This document shows, in pieces, positions 55,459 to 64,000 of a stretch of DNA of 64,000 nucleotides. The DNA comes from Kluyvera sp040932435 (GTDB lineage: Bacteria > Pseudomonadota > Gammaproteobacteria > Enterobacterales > Enterobacteriaceae). The stretch spans positions 372,001 to 436,000 of the forward strand of contig NZ_JBFQGA010000004.1 in assembly GCF_040932435.1 (NCBI RefSeq), written 5' to 3'. The stretch's first letter is position 1; each line of letters opens with the position of its first letter. The translations under genes were made by a program, and so were the position numbers. The notes below the pieces were generated by a model, which was not told the DNA's origin, did no database searches, and saw nothing but the letters and a program-made list of their open reading frames with translations.

Positions 55459-56291
55459 TAATGACCTACCACACGCCGACCAAAGCGACTTTGCAATGTA
55501 TTGATAGAGAACAACAGCAGCAATGATGCCGCAAGGATCACCGAAGCAATCGCGCTCGCTGCGGGATAATCAAACTCCTGCAAGCGGACAAAAATCATCA
55601 GCGAAGTCACTTCCGTTTTCCACGCAATGTTGCCTGCAATAAAGATGACCGCGCCGAATTCGCCGAGGCTGCGGGTAAACGACAGCGCCACACCCGCCAG
55701 CAGCGCAGGAGAAAGCTCCGGCAGAACCACTTTGCGGAAGCTTTGGATACGGGTCGCGCCTAGCGTTTCTGCCGCTTCTTCATACTCTGGGCCCAACTCT
55801 TCCAGCACCGGCTGCACGGTACGCACCACGAATGGAATGCTGGTGAAAGCCATGGCGACAGCAATACCAAGCCAAGTGTAAGTCACCTTGATGTCAAACT
55901 TCGCCAGCCATTCACCGTAAAAACCGTTCACCGAAAACAGCGATGCCAGCGTCAGGCCCGCGACCGCCGTCGGCAGTGCAAACGGCAGATCCATCAGGGC
56001 ATCCAACAGCGTGCGGCCCGGGAAACGATAGCGGGTTAAAATCCACGCCATCAGCAGGCCGAATACGCCATTAAAGATTGACGCAACAAACGCCGACAGC
56101 AGCGTCACCTTATAAGCAGCAACCACCTGCGGATTGGTGATAACTTCCCAATACTGCGCCCAGCTCATGGCAGACAGTTGGATAACCAGCGCGCTCAGCG
56201 GTAGCAACAGAATCAAACAAACAAACAGCAGACTGGTGCCGAGGCTCAGGGTAAAGCCCGGCAGCACGCGTCTGGAAGAAACTGCAAACAT
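55458..56291 (-). CDS. cysT: Sulfate/thiosulfate ABC permease CysT (CysU)
   Basis: 277 residues, about six membrane helices, EAA loop EYEEAAETLGATRIQSFRK. Partner of CysW. Start overlaps the cysP stop by one base (TAATG), so the operon is tightly coupled. Confidence 0.96.
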   Translation of the reverse strand: MFAVSSRRVLPGFTLSLGTSLLFVCLILLLPLSALVIQLSAMSWAQYWEVITNPQVVAAYKVTLLSAFVASIFNGVFGLLMAWILTRYRFPGRTLLDALMDLPFALPTAVAGLTLASLFSVNGFYGEWLAKFDIKVTYTWLGIAVAMAFTSIPFVVRTVQPVLEELGPEYEEAAETLGATRIQSFRKVVLPELSPALLAGVALSFTRSLGEFGAVIFIAGNIAWKTEVTSLMIFVRLQEFDYPAASAIASVILAASLLLLFSINTLQSRFGRRVVGH

Positions 56292-57307
56292 TACTTACGC
56301 CCCGCCGCTAACAGCTTGTCTAATTCACCACCACTGGCGAAATGGGTTTTCATCACTTCAGGCCAAGCGCCAAACTTGTCTTCTACACGGAAAAGGTCAG
56401 TCTGCGGGAATTTGTCCTTCAGCTTGTCCATCACCTGCGGGTTGTTCACGCGGTAGTAGTAGTCGGTAATAATGGCCTGTGCCTGTGGACTGTAGAGATA
56501 GTTCAGGTAGGCTTTTGCCGCCTTCTCGGTACCGTTAGCTTTGACGTTTTTATCGACCCACGCGACCGGGAATTCAGCCAAGATATTGGTTTTAGGGATA
56601 ATGACCTCAAAACCCTGAGCCTCATACTGCTTGCGAATATTATTCACTTCGGATTCAAAGCTAATCAGTACGTCGCCCAGACCGCGCTCAGCGAAGGTCG
56701 TGGTGGCGCCACGGCCGCCGGTATCAAAAACTTCGACGTTTTTCAGGAACTGAGTCATAAACTGCTGAGTTTTTGCCTTGTCGCCGCCATCGGCTTTATC
56801 CGCTGCACCCCACGCAGCCAGATAGGTATAACGCGCATTCCCTGAGGTTTTTGGATTTGGGAAAATCAGCTTCACGTCCGAGCGCACGAGGTCGTTCCAG
56901 TCGTGGATATTTTTCGGGTTTCCTTTACGAACCAAGAACCCCATGGTGGAGTAGAACGGCGAGCTGTTGTTCGGCAAACGCGCCTGCCAATCAGCCGGGA
57001 TCAGATTGCCTTTATCGTGCAGAACCTGCACGTCAGTCACTTGGTTATAAGTTACAACGTCAGCTTTTAAGCCCTGCAGAATTGCCAATGCCTGTTTAGA
57101 CGAACCGGCGTGGGACTGCTTGATAGTCAGCTTGTCGCCGCCGTTGTCCTTCGCCCATTGCTGTTCAAACGACGGATTCAGGGCGGCAAACAGCTCGCGG
57201 GAAACATCGTAAGAGCTGTTTAACAGCTCAGTCGCCTGCGCCTGTGCAACCAGCAGCATGGAAGCTGCGAGCGTCAGATATCCTTTTTTGATTAAGTTCA
57301 TCGCCAT
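56291..57307 (-). CDS. cysP: Thiosulfate-binding periplasmic protein CysP
   Basis: 338 residues with a signal peptide (about 1-25, AQAQA-TE) and the sulfate-binding protein motif region SHAGSSKQALAILQG. First gene of cysPTWA. CysB-dependent promoter expected in 57308-57495; no site assigned. Confidence 0.95.
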   Translation of the reverse strand: MAMNLIKKGYLTLAASMLLVAQAQATELLNSSYDVSRELFAALNPSFEQQWAKDNGGDKLTIKQSHAGSSKQALAILQGLKADVVTYNQVTDVQVLHDKGNLIPADWQARLPNNSSPFYSTMGFLVRKGNPKNIHDWNDLVRSDVKLIFPNPKTSGNARYTYLAAWGAADKADGGDKAKTQQFMTQFLKNVEVFDTGGRGATTTFAERGLGDVLISFESEVNNIRKQYEAQGFEVIIPKTNILAEFPVAWVDKNVKANGTEKAAKAYLNYLYSPQAQAIITDYYYRVNNPQVMDKLKDKFPQTDLFRVEDKFGAWPEVMKTHFASGGELDKLLAAGRK

Positions 57308-57504
57308 TGCGCACCCTATAGTGTGAGGACTTTCTAGGCTTCAGTGTATTTATAACGGGTACTAAAGGAGTAACGGTTTTATATACCGTTTGGTGATTTG
57401 GAAGTTGAAAAGGGAATAAGACAACCGGAGAGCTTTCTGAAGCGTGATTCCAGAATCGTAACAGCATTCTGACAACCGAAAAACATCCGGGCAAATTGCC
57501 TACT

Positions 57505-57867
57505 ATGGAAAATACATATCGTTTTGCGCGTCAGCTAAGGCGAGAACTCACGCCTCAAGAGCGCCGCTTATGGTATCAGCTTCGCGACCGCAGATTTGCG
57601 CGGTTTAAGTTCCGCCGTCAGCATCCGGTTGGCCCATATTTTCTTGATTTCACGTGCTGCTCTGCGCATTTGGCTATTGAGCTAGACGGCGGGCAACATG
57701 ATAAAAGAGAGGGATATGATACACGGAGAACAGCATGGTTGAGGTTGCAGGGATGGCAGGTGCTGAGGTTCTGGAATAATGAATTGCTGGAGAATGAAGA
57801 GGCGGTGTTAGGGAGAATTTTGGAGGCACTTGAGTGGTTTGTACCCTCACCCCGGCCCTCTCCCTGA
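57505..57867 (+). CDS. DUF559 endonuclease-like protein, C-terminus formed by a repeat
   Basis: 120 residues. PD-(D/E)XK-type core: FRRQHPVGPYFLDFTCC, then AIELDGGQHD and GWQVLRFWN, the pattern of the DUF559/Vsr-like nuclease fold. The last residues (VPSPRPSP) and stop codon come from the palindromic repeat that begins at 57844, so the original end has probably been replaced. ATG at 57505 is preferred to a TTG three codons earlier. It sits alone between cysP and yfeX, where E. coli has ucpA and the mur genes. Function unknown; DNA nicking or repair is possible. Confidence 0.75.
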   Translation: MENTYRFARQLRRELTPQERRLWYQLRDRRFARFKFRRQHPVGPYFLDFTCCSAHLAIELDGGQHDKREGYDTRRTAWLRLQGWQVLRFWNNELLENEEAVLGRILEALEWFVPSPRPSP

Positions 57868-57966
57868 AAGGGAGAGGGGGAAAACCTGATTCGTCTTTGG
57901 TTTCATAATATCAAACCGCACCAGACGGTCCCCTCTCCCCTATGGGGAGAGGGCTAGGGTGAGGGG
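57844..57966. repeat. Double-hairpin palindromic repeat (CCCTCACCC-type)
   Basis: Two perfect hairpins, CCCTCTCCC-TGAAA-GGGAGAGGG and CCCTCTCCCC-TAT-GGGGAGAGGG, about 60 bp apart, enclosed by outer arms CCCTCACCC.. and ..GGGTGAGGG, so the whole 123 bp is one imperfect inverted repeat with a unique centre. Looks like a miniature mobile or REP-type doublet element. Confidence 0.7.
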
Positions 57967-57978
57967 TTCAGCAGCAAA

Positions 57979-58878
57979 CTACAACGCCACCAGCTTATCC
58001 AACGAAGGCGCAAAGTAATACCCACCGGTCACTGGTTTGGTAAAGCGCAGCATTGCATCGCGTTTACCGTCGGTGTCGCCAAACATGCTCAGCAACTGCT
58101 GCTCAATATTGTGCAGACGCGCACAATAGGCGCAGAAATACAGGCCATGCGTACCGCTCGCCGTCCCGTATGGCAGGCTCTGACGGACAATTTTCAGCCC
58201 CTTGCCATCTTCTTTAAGATCAACACGAGTCAGGTGAGAGGTTTCCGGGCGCTCGTCTCCGTCGATCTCCTCGTTGGCTTCTTTGGTGCGGCCAAACATC
58301 ATTTCCTGATCCGGCACGCTCATGCGGTTAAGCTGCTTGAGATTGTGCTCCCAGCGCTGTACGAATACATAGCTACCGCCAGCGTCCACGCCGTCTTTGA
58401 TGACCGCCACTTCGCGACGCGTCTCTTCCCCTGCTGGGTTTTCAGTACCGTCGACAAAACCGCTCAGGTCACGCTCTTCTACCCAACGGAAACCGTGGAC
58501 TTCTTCCTGCACATCCAGCGTATCGCCAAATGCGGCCAACGCGGCCTGAGCCACGGAAAAGTTCACGTCATGACGCAAAGAAAGAATGTGGATCAGCACA
58601 TCATACTGCGTGGATGGAGCCAGTCCTTTGCCATACGGAGGAAAATCTTTCAGCTCTTGCGCGCCGACACCACCGCTTAATTCGCGCCAGGTGTTGTGGC
58701 CAAACGCGACGACCGCACCTAAATGGGCGTCCGGGAATTTCTCCTCAAACGCCGCCAGCTTTTCGGCAAAAATTTTGCTGCCGGCACGCAGGGCGTTGAC
58801 GTCCCCTTTTACATTGGCTTCAATCCAAATCGCCGCGCGGCAATGTTCCGGCAAAATGCCGCTCTGAACCTGAGACAT
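57979..58878 (-). CDS. yfeX: Dye-decolorizing-type heme peroxidase YfeX
   Basis: 299 residues, DyP-type family, with the distal GFVDGTENP motif and a proximal heme His region. In E. coli YfeX acts on porphyrinogens and has been debated as a deferrochelatase. ATG at 58878 (MSQVQSGILP) gives the E. coli length; a 28-residue extension is rejected. Cytosolic, no signal peptide. Confidence 0.95.
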   Translation of the reverse strand: MSQVQSGILPEHCRAAIWIEANVKGDVNALRAGSKIFAEKLAAFEEKFPDAHLGAVVAFGHNTWRELSGGVGAQELKDFPPYGKGLAPSTQYDVLIHILSLRHDVNFSVAQAALAAFGDTLDVQEEVHGFRWVEERDLSGFVDGTENPAGEETRREVAVIKDGVDAGGSYVFVQRWEHNLKQLNRMSVPDQEMMFGRTKEANEEIDGDERPETSHLTRVDLKEDGKGLKIVRQSLPYGTASGTHGLYFCAYCARLHNIEQQLLSMFGDTDGKRDAMLRFTKPVTGGYYFAPSLDKLVAL

Positions 58879-58974
58879 CGCTCCTCCTGAAATAAAATGC
58901 CACGACATCGTGGCATATAAAAACCTTACACATTGTACCCGCTTTTCAGCAAACCGGGGCAATTGGCCGCAAAT

Positions 58975-59550
58975 TTAACGCCGCCAGATAATTTTCGACA
59001 GCGTCCAGTTCTTCAGCACGTCATCCGGTGGCATCAGCCCCTGAGGCCCCTGCCAGCTACCGGAGAACTGGTAGCTAATATGGTTGCTGTCTTTGGCCTT
59101 ACATTCCACAACGTTGCTTTCATCAGAGGTAGCAGACTGACAGTTGCCGAAGGCCTTGTCGTAAACGTCGCTGAACGCCGTGCCCACTTTCACGCCATCA
59201 GACGCGCTAATATCGCTATCCAGTACATCGATACGGCTCACGGTGCCGCTATCCCCATTGATGACCAGCGCCAGCTTGTCACCACGCAACGCTTCAAAAT
59301 AATGCACCACGACGCCTTTTTGCGCCTTCATGCCGCTACGCAGACGGTAGTCGCTCCCCAGCGCATCACCAATAGCCTGTTCATTGAGAGCAGTCGCCCC
59401 GGTCAGGCCGCTTACGCCCTGTTCGCTTACGGTCGCAGAAGAACCAAACCAGTTCCACGGATAGGCCGACGACCAGTTCACCGCAGAGAGCGTAGAGCAG
59501 CCGGTAAGAGTCAGCGGGAGAGCGCACAACAGTAAACGCAGCGATTTCAT
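58975..59550 (-). CDS. yfeY: Predicted outer-membrane lipoprotein YfeY
   Basis: 191 residues with a lipoprotein signal (LTLTGCS, lipidated Cys18). DUF1131 family, as E. coli YfeY, a RpoE-regulated gene. Function unknown. Confidence 0.92.
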   Translation of the reverse strand: MKSLRLLLCALPLTLTGCSTLSAVNWSSAYPWNWFGSSATVSEQGVSGLTGATALNEQAIGDALGSDYRLRSGMKAQKGVVVHYFEALRGDKLALVINGDSGTVSRIDVLDSDISASDGVKVGTAFSDVYDKAFGNCQSATSDESNVVECKAKDSNHISYQFSGSWQGPQGLMPPDDVLKNWTLSKIIWRR

Positions 59551-59611
59551 TGATACTTCCTATTTATCTAAGTCAGGCCTATTGGAGTCCAGAAAATCCA
59601 ATAAGTGCCGT

Positions 59612-60061
59612 TTAATCTATGGCTTCATTGAAACAGGCACGCAGCCGAGTGTTTGTCAGTAGCCACCACAGCGCAAAAATATCCAGCATCAAAAGAGTTA
59701 AACCAATGCCGGAGACCGCTTCACCACTTAGCCAAAGGCACGGCTGCCACAACAACAGAATAAGCTGGGCCGCGATTAGCGCCGGCCTCAGCAGGCGCCA
59801 GAAGCGCGGATAAACGTGACGTCGCCCGCTCAGTAAAAAGGCAAAAACCGCTGGAACGCCGGGCAGCAGCCCTATCCAGAAAAGGCTGTGGTCGGGATAA
59901 AAGAGATTCAGCAGCACGTCGCCTTGGTCGCGCGATGCGCCCGCCATCAAAAATAGAACCCACGTCCGGGCCTGCAACAGTAACAAGCACCAGAACAGAA
60001 ATGGGAGGCGCAGGCGGCCGTGCGAATCTAAATCGAGGTGCGAGAAATCAGTACTCTTCAT
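59612..60061 (-). CDS. yfeZ: Inner membrane protein YfeZ (DUF2919)
   Basis: 149 residues, four hydrophobic helices. Matches E. coli YfeZ in landmarks LLQARTWVLF and AFLLSGRR. The ATG at 60061 overlaps the ypeA end by 14 bp, and a TTG two codons earlier is less likely. Function unknown. Confidence 0.88.
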   Translation of the reverse strand: MKSTDFSHLDLDSHGRLRLPFLFWCLLLLQARTWVLFLMAGASRDQGDVLLNLFYPDHSLFWIGLLPGVPAVFAFLLSGRRHVYPRFWRLLRPALIAAQLILLLWQPCLWLSGEAVSGIGLTLLMLDIFALWWLLTNTRLRACFNEAID

Positions 60062-60473
60062 CTTCAATCAGGCGCTTACCTAAACTTTGCGCATCCGCGT
60101 GTTCGTAGCCCAGACGTTCATACATACCCAATACCACATCGTTATCTTCGCGCACCATAATCTGGATTTTAGGGCAGCCACGAGCGATGAGCTTTTTCTC
60201 TAAGCGATTAAGCAGCGCGTTAGCGATACCGCGCCCGCGATATTCCGGGTGCACGCCAAGATAATAGGCCGAACCACGATGACCGTCGTAGCCGCCCATA
60301 ATGGTGCCAACCACTTCACCGTTGACTTCTGCGACCAAAAACAGGCTAACGTCGTGATTGACCTTGCGCTCGATATCCATTTCCGGATCGTTCCATGGGC
60401 GCAGCAGATCGCATCGCTCCCACAGCGTGACGACTTCTTCAAAATCTGCCTGGCGAAAAACGCGTATCTCCAT
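60048..60473 (-). CDS. ypeA: GNAT acetyltransferase YpeA
   Basis: 141 residues; acetyl-CoA motif VHPEYRGRGIANALL (Q/RxxGxG/A) and the C-terminal YERLGYEHAD. Same length as E. coli YpeA. Substrate unknown, possibly a protein or peptide N-terminus. ATG at 60473 (MEIRVFRQ). Divergent from amiA. Confidence 0.92.
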   Translation of the reverse strand: MEIRVFRQADFEEVVTLWERCDLLRPWNDPEMDIERKVNHDVSLFLVAEVNGEVVGTIMGGYDGHRGSAYYLGVHPEYRGRGIANALLNRLEKKLIARGCPKIQIMVREDNDVVLGMYERLGYEHADAQSLGKRLIEDEEY

Positions 60474-60686
60474 GGTATTGACCACCTTTTCAGGTTTAAA
60501 AACGTGATTATGGCGCGAACGGTCAATTTAGCCAATATCTGACGCGGTAGTGTGAAAAAAATGGCATAATAAAGTACAGACACGTATTGAAATGAAAAGT
60601 AAAACAATTCTCATCACGAACAGTCGTAACGGAAAACGCGATACGATATAACATATATATTCTTGTTTTTCACAACTCAGGCCGGA

Positions 60687-61556
60687 ATGAGCACTTTTAA
60701 ACCTTTAAAAACACTGACTTCGCGCCGTCAGGTGCTAAAAGCCGGATTGGCTGCGCTAACATTGTCCGGCATTGCCGCTCAGGCAGCGGCGAAGGACGCC
60801 CCATTAAAGACCAGCAACAGTCACAGCAAACCCGCTAAAAAATCGTCGAACCGACGCCTTGTCATGCTCGATCCCGGTCACGGTGGTATTGATACCGGCG
60901 CTATCGGTCATAGCGGCTCAAAAGAGAAACACGTGGTATTGGCCATTGCCAAAAACGTCCGCGCGATTCTGCAAAAAAATGGTATCGACGCCAAGCTGAC
61001 TCGCTCTGGTGATACTTTTATCCCCCTGTACGATCGGGTTGAAATTGCCCATAAGCACGGGGCCGATCTCTTTATGTCGATTCACGCCGATGGCTTTACC
61101 AACCCATCCGCAGCCGGCGCATCGGTCTTCGCGCTGTCCAATCGCGGGGCGAGTAGCGCGATGGCGAAATACCTGTCGGATAAAGAGAACGCCGTTGATG
61201 AGTTGGCGGGTAAAAAAGCAAAGGATAAAGATCACCTGCTACAGCAGGTTCTGTTCGACCTCGTACAAACTGATACCATCAAAAACAGCCTGACCCTCGG
61301 CTCGCACGTGCTAAAGAATATTAAGCCGGTTCATAAGCTACACAGTAAAGGCACTGAACAGGCGGCATTTGTGGTGCTGAAATCGCCATCCATCCCATCG
61401 GTGCTGGTTGAAACCTCGTTTATTACCAATCCGGCGGAAGAGCGTTTGCTTGGCACCACGGCGTTTCGACAGAAAATTGCCAATGCAATCGCCTCCGGGA
61501 TCATCAGCTATTTCCACTGGTTTGATAACCAGAAAGCCCATGCTAGGAAACGCTAA
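60687..61556 (+). CDS. amiA: N-acetylmuramoyl-L-alanine amidase AmiA
   Basis: 289 residues. Twin-arginine signal (TSRRQVLKAG, about 11-20) exports it to the periplasm, where it cuts the septal peptidoglycan stem peptide. Zinc ligands: His in LDPGHGGIDTG, Glu in SKEKHV, His in SIHADG; catalytic Glu in LVETSFITN. ATG at 60687 follows GGCCGGA and matches E. coli. Its TAA overlaps the hemF ATG by one base. Confidence 0.96.
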   Translation: MSTFKPLKTLTSRRQVLKAGLAALTLSGIAAQAAAKDAPLKTSNSHSKPAKKSSNRRLVMLDPGHGGIDTGAIGHSGSKEKHVVLAIAKNVRAILQKNGIDAKLTRSGDTFIPLYDRVEIAHKHGADLFMSIHADGFTNPSAAGASVFALSNRGASSAMAKYLSDKENAVDELAGKKAKDKDHLLQQVLFDLVQTDTIKNSLTLGSHVLKNIKPVHKLHSKGTEQAAFVVLKSPSIPSVLVETSFITNPAEERLLGTTAFRQKIANAIASGIISYFHWFDNQKAHARKR

Positions 61557-62455
61557 TGCCGATTGATGTTGAGCAAATCAAAGCGTTTCTTCTCAAGCTG
61601 CAGGATGATATCTGCCAGCAGCTTGCCGAGGTAGACGGCAGCACGTTTATTGAAGACAACTGGCAACGTGAGGCTGGCGGCGGTGGGCGCAGTCGGGTAT
61701 TGCGCGACGGTGCGATATTTGAACAGGCCGGGGTTAACTTCTCCCACGTGCATGGCGATGCCATGCCAGCCTCTGCCACCGCGCATCGCCCAGAACTGGC
61801 CGGACGTAGCTTCGAGGCCATGGGCGTTTCTCTGGTAGTCCATCCACGCAACCCCTACGTGCCCACCAGCCACGCCAACGTGCGCTTTTTCATCGCCGAA
61901 AAGCCCGGTGCAGAGCCCGTGTGGTGGTTCGGCGGCGGCTTCGATTTAACCCCCTTTTATGGTTTCAACGAAGATGCCGTTCACTGGCATACTACCGCCC
62001 GCGACCTGTGCCAGCCGTTTGGCGAGGATGTCTACCCGCGTTATAAAAAGTGGTGCGACGACTATTTCTACCTCAAGCATCGCAACGAACAGCGCGGTAT
62101 CGGCGGTCTGTTCTTTGACGACCTAAATACGCCAGATTTTGACCACTGTTTTGCCTTTATGCAGGCGGTGGGGACAGGTTTCACCGAGGCCTATCTGCCG
62201 ATAGTCAACCGGCGCAAAACCACGGCATACGGCGAGCGCGAACGCGAATTCCAGCTCTATCGCCGTGGACGCTACGTCGAGTTCAACCTCGTATGGGATC
62301 GCGGTACGCTGTTCGGCCTGCAAACGGGCGGGCGCACGGAGTCGATATTAATGTCGATGCCGCCGCTGGTACGCTGGGAGTATAACTATCAGGCGCAAAA
62401 CGGTAGCCCAGAAGCGGCGCTTGATGAGTTTATAAAAGTGAAAGCGTGGATTTAA
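61556..62455 (+). CDS. hemF: Oxygen-dependent coproporphyrinogen III oxidase
   Basis: 299 residues, aerobic heme synthesis: coproporphyrinogen III to protoporphyrinogen IX. Conserved blocks GGGRSRVLRDG, HPRNPYVPTSHANVRFF, WWFGGGFDLTPFY and GRRKTTAYG-type region are present. Overlaps amiA (TAATG), so co-translated. Confidence 0.96.
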   Translation: MPIDVEQIKAFLLKLQDDICQQLAEVDGSTFIEDNWQREAGGGGRSRVLRDGAIFEQAGVNFSHVHGDAMPASATAHRPELAGRSFEAMGVSLVVHPRNPYVPTSHANVRFFIAEKPGAEPVWWFGGGFDLTPFYGFNEDAVHWHTTARDLCQPFGEDVYPRYKKWCDDYFYLKHRNEQRGIGGLFFDDLNTPDFDHCFAFMQAVGTGFTEAYLPIVNRRKTTAYGEREREFQLYRRGRYVEFNLVWDRGTLFGLQTGGRTESILMSMPPLVRWEYNYQAQNGSPEAALDEFIKVKAWI

Positions 62456-62480
62456 AGCCGCGCGGAATAAACGTGCGATA

Positions 62481-62508
62481 AAAAAGCCCCGGATATCCGG
62501 GGCTTTTT
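62481..62508. terminator. Bidirectional terminator hemF / maeB
   Basis: AAAAAGCCCCGG-ATAT-CCGGGGCTTTTT between convergent genes. Confidence 0.88.
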
Positions 62509-62511
62509 GTT

Positions 62512-64000
62512 TTATAGCGGTTGGGTCTGTGCTTCAACAACCGCCAGCGCCACCATATTGACGATACGGCGGACGGAGGCAATTGGTGTCAATACGTGCA
62601 CCGGTTTTGCCACGCCCATCAGTACAGGCCCTACGGTTACGCCTTCGGCGCTGGAAACGCGCAGCAGGTTATAGCTGATACGCGCCGCTTCCATGTTCGG
62701 CATCACCAAGATATTCGCCGAACCTTTCAGTGGGCTATCCGGCATACGATCGTTACGAATGCTCTCGACCAGCGCCGCATCGCCGTGCATTTCCCCATCG
62801 ATCATCAGCTCAGGAGCACGCGCTTTCACCAGCTCCAACGCATCGCGCATTTTGCTGGCGGACGGGCAATCGGAAGAGCCAAAGTTAGAGTGCGACAGCA
62901 GCGCGACACGCGGTTCGATACCAAATCGACGTACGGTTTCCGCCGCCATCAGCGTGATTTCAGCAATCTCTTCCGGCGTTGGATCGTTGTTAACGTAGGT
63001 ATCTGCAATAAAGGTGTTGCCGCTTGGCAGCAACAGCGCATTCATGGCCCCGGCGGTGTGAACGCCTTCGCGATAACCAAACAGCGGTTTGATCATGTTG
63101 AAGTGCTCGTGATAGTCACCAATGGTGCCGCAAATCATGCCGTCCGCTTCACCGCGCTGAACCATAATGGCGCCGATAGCGGTGGTGTTGCTTCTCATCT
63201 CACGCTGCGCCTGTTCTTGCGTAATACCGCGGCGTTTCATCAGGCTATAAAATTCCTGCCAGTACTCTTTAAAGCGTGGGTCAGACTCGTTGTTAACTAT
63301 TTCGAAGTCGATGCCTGGCTTGATTTGCAGACCCAGCTTCTGGATACGCATCTCAATGACGCCCGGGCGGCCAATCAGAATCGGTTTCGCCAGACCCAGC
63401 GTGACCAGCTCCTGCGTGGCGTGCAGCACGCGGTTATCTTCACCTTCTGCCAGCACGATACGCTTGGGCTCTTTACGTGCCTGCGAGAAAATCGGCTTCA
63501 TGAACAGGTTGGTTTTGTAGACAAACTCGCTCAGTTTTTCGATATAGGCATCAAAATCGGCAATCGGACGATTTGCCACGCCGGAGTCCATTGCCGCCTT
63601 CGCCACGGCTGGGGCGATCTTGACGATCAGGCGCGGATCGAACGGTTTAGGAATGATGTATTCCGGGCCAAAGCTCAAATCCTGGTCGCCGTAGGCAGAG
63701 GCCACCACTTCGCTTTGTTCCGCGTGGGCCAGTTCCGCAATCGCGTGTACCGCCGCCAGCTTCATCTCTTCGTTGATTGCCGTCGCGCCCACATCCAGCG
63801 CGCCGCGGAAGATGAACGGGAAGCACAGCACGTTGTTCACCTGGTTCGGATAGTCTGAGCGACCGGTGCAGATAATCGCATCCGGGCGCACTTCTTTTGC
63901 CAACGGCGGCAGAATTTCCGGCTCCGGGTTGGCAAGAGCCAAGATCATTGGCGCGCGCGCCATCTTCTTGACCATCTCCTGAGTCAGCACTTTCGGGCCA
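62512..64000 (-). CDS. maeB: NADP-dependent malic enzyme MaeB, C-terminal part
   Basis: About 496 residues of the 759-residue enzyme; the 5' part lies beyond the window. Visible: the end of the malic enzyme domain with NAD(P)-binding ALANPEPE, then the phosphotransacetylase-like regulatory domain (from about KPIFSQARKEPKRIVLAEGE onward) typical of MaeB. Oxidatively decarboxylates malate to pyruvate with NADP+. Convergent with hemF; in E. coli the eut operon lies between them. Confidence 0.95.
   Translation of the reverse strand, partial: GPKVLTQEMVKKMARAPMILALANPEPEILPPLAKEVRPDAIICTGRSDYPNQVNNVLCFPFIFRGALDVGATAINEEMKLAAVHAIAELAHAEQSEVVASAYGDQDLSFGPEYIIPKPFDPRLIVKIAPAVAKAAMDSGVANRPIADFDAYIEKLSEFVYKTNLFMKPIFSQARKEPKRIVLAEGEDNRVLHATQELVTLGLAKPILIGRPGVIEMRIQKLGLQIKPGIDFEIVNNESDPRFKEYWQEFYSLMKRRGITQEQAQREMRSNTTAIGAIMVQRGEADGMICGTIGDYHEHFNMIKPLFGYREGVHTAGAMNALLLPSGNTFIADTYVNNDPTPEEIAEITLMAAETVRRFGIEPRVALLSHSNFGSSDCPSASKMRDALELVKARAPELMIDGEMHGDAALVESIRNDRMPDSPLKGSANILVMPNMEAARISYNLLRVSSAEGVTVGPVLMGVAKPVHVLTPIASVRRIVNMVALAVVEAQTQPL

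Noticed and set aside
62521..63858. Very long open frame antisense to maeB (445 codons)
   Set aside because: It mirrors the maeB frame, is very rich in His/Arg/Gln as shadow frames are, lacks a family pattern, and maeB is certain.

Overview
This window is enterobacterial chromosome, and the best guess is a Kluyvera. The left edge carries a chromosomal class A beta-lactamase of the CTX-M-1/KLUC type. It lies beside ypdK and alaC with no insertion sequence, as expected of a progenitor locus. Almost everything else follows the E. coli K-12 order from ypdK to maeB, as I recall that order. Species assignment is inference; K. cryocrescens or a close relative is plausible.

Layout. 1-3.3 kb: beta-lactamase, ypdK, alaC. 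3.3-6.7 kb: PyrS/PyrR pyruvate-sensing two-component system and the AraC-type ypdC. 6.7-13 kb: fry fructose-type PTS with two peptidases (fryA-ypdE-ypdF-fryC-fryB). 13-18.4 kb: glk, yfeO, indolepyruvate decarboxylase ipdC with a divergent aldo/keto reductase. 18.5-26 kb: ypeC, then an accessory sugar island (Glc-family EIICB, fumarase-superfamily lyase, NagA-like deacetylase, PRD regulator), then mntH. 26-33.8 kb: nupC, pdeA, two tRNA-Ala, three yfeC/yfeD-type HTH genes, gltX, three tRNA-Val and one tRNA-Lys. 33.9-38.2 kb: xanthosine genes xapR-xapX-like-xapB-xapA and the Tsx-like yfeN. 38.2-44 kb: a FlxA-like gene with a sigma-28-like promoter, yfeR, yfeH, ypeB, ligA, zipA. 44-57.5 kb: sulfur and PTS core (cysZ, cysK, ptsH-ptsI-crr, pdxK, ptsJ, an amidotransferase and an NTF2-like gene, cysM, cysA-W-T-P). 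57.5-64 kb: a DUF559 gene ending inside a palindromic repeat, yfeX, yfeY, yfeZ, ypeA, amiA, hemF, and the 3' part of maeB.

How the genes fit together. The general PTS proteins (HPr, EI, EIIA-Glc) are encoded here. The accessory EIICB has no EIIA of its own, so it probably uses Crr. Sulfate uptake (cysPTWA, cysZ) sits with both O-acetylserine sulfhydrylases (cysK, cysM). Nucleoside use is covered by nupC, xapA/xapB and yfeN.

The most novel-looking system is the sugar island at 18.99-24.66 kb. The beta-lactamase locus, the tripled yfeC/yfeD genes with copied promoters, the near-palindrome before the aldo/keto reductase, and the repeat-fused DUF559 gene also deserve attention. At their usual places I do not see the E. 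coli eut operon (between hemF and maeB) or the murQP region (between cysP and yfeX).
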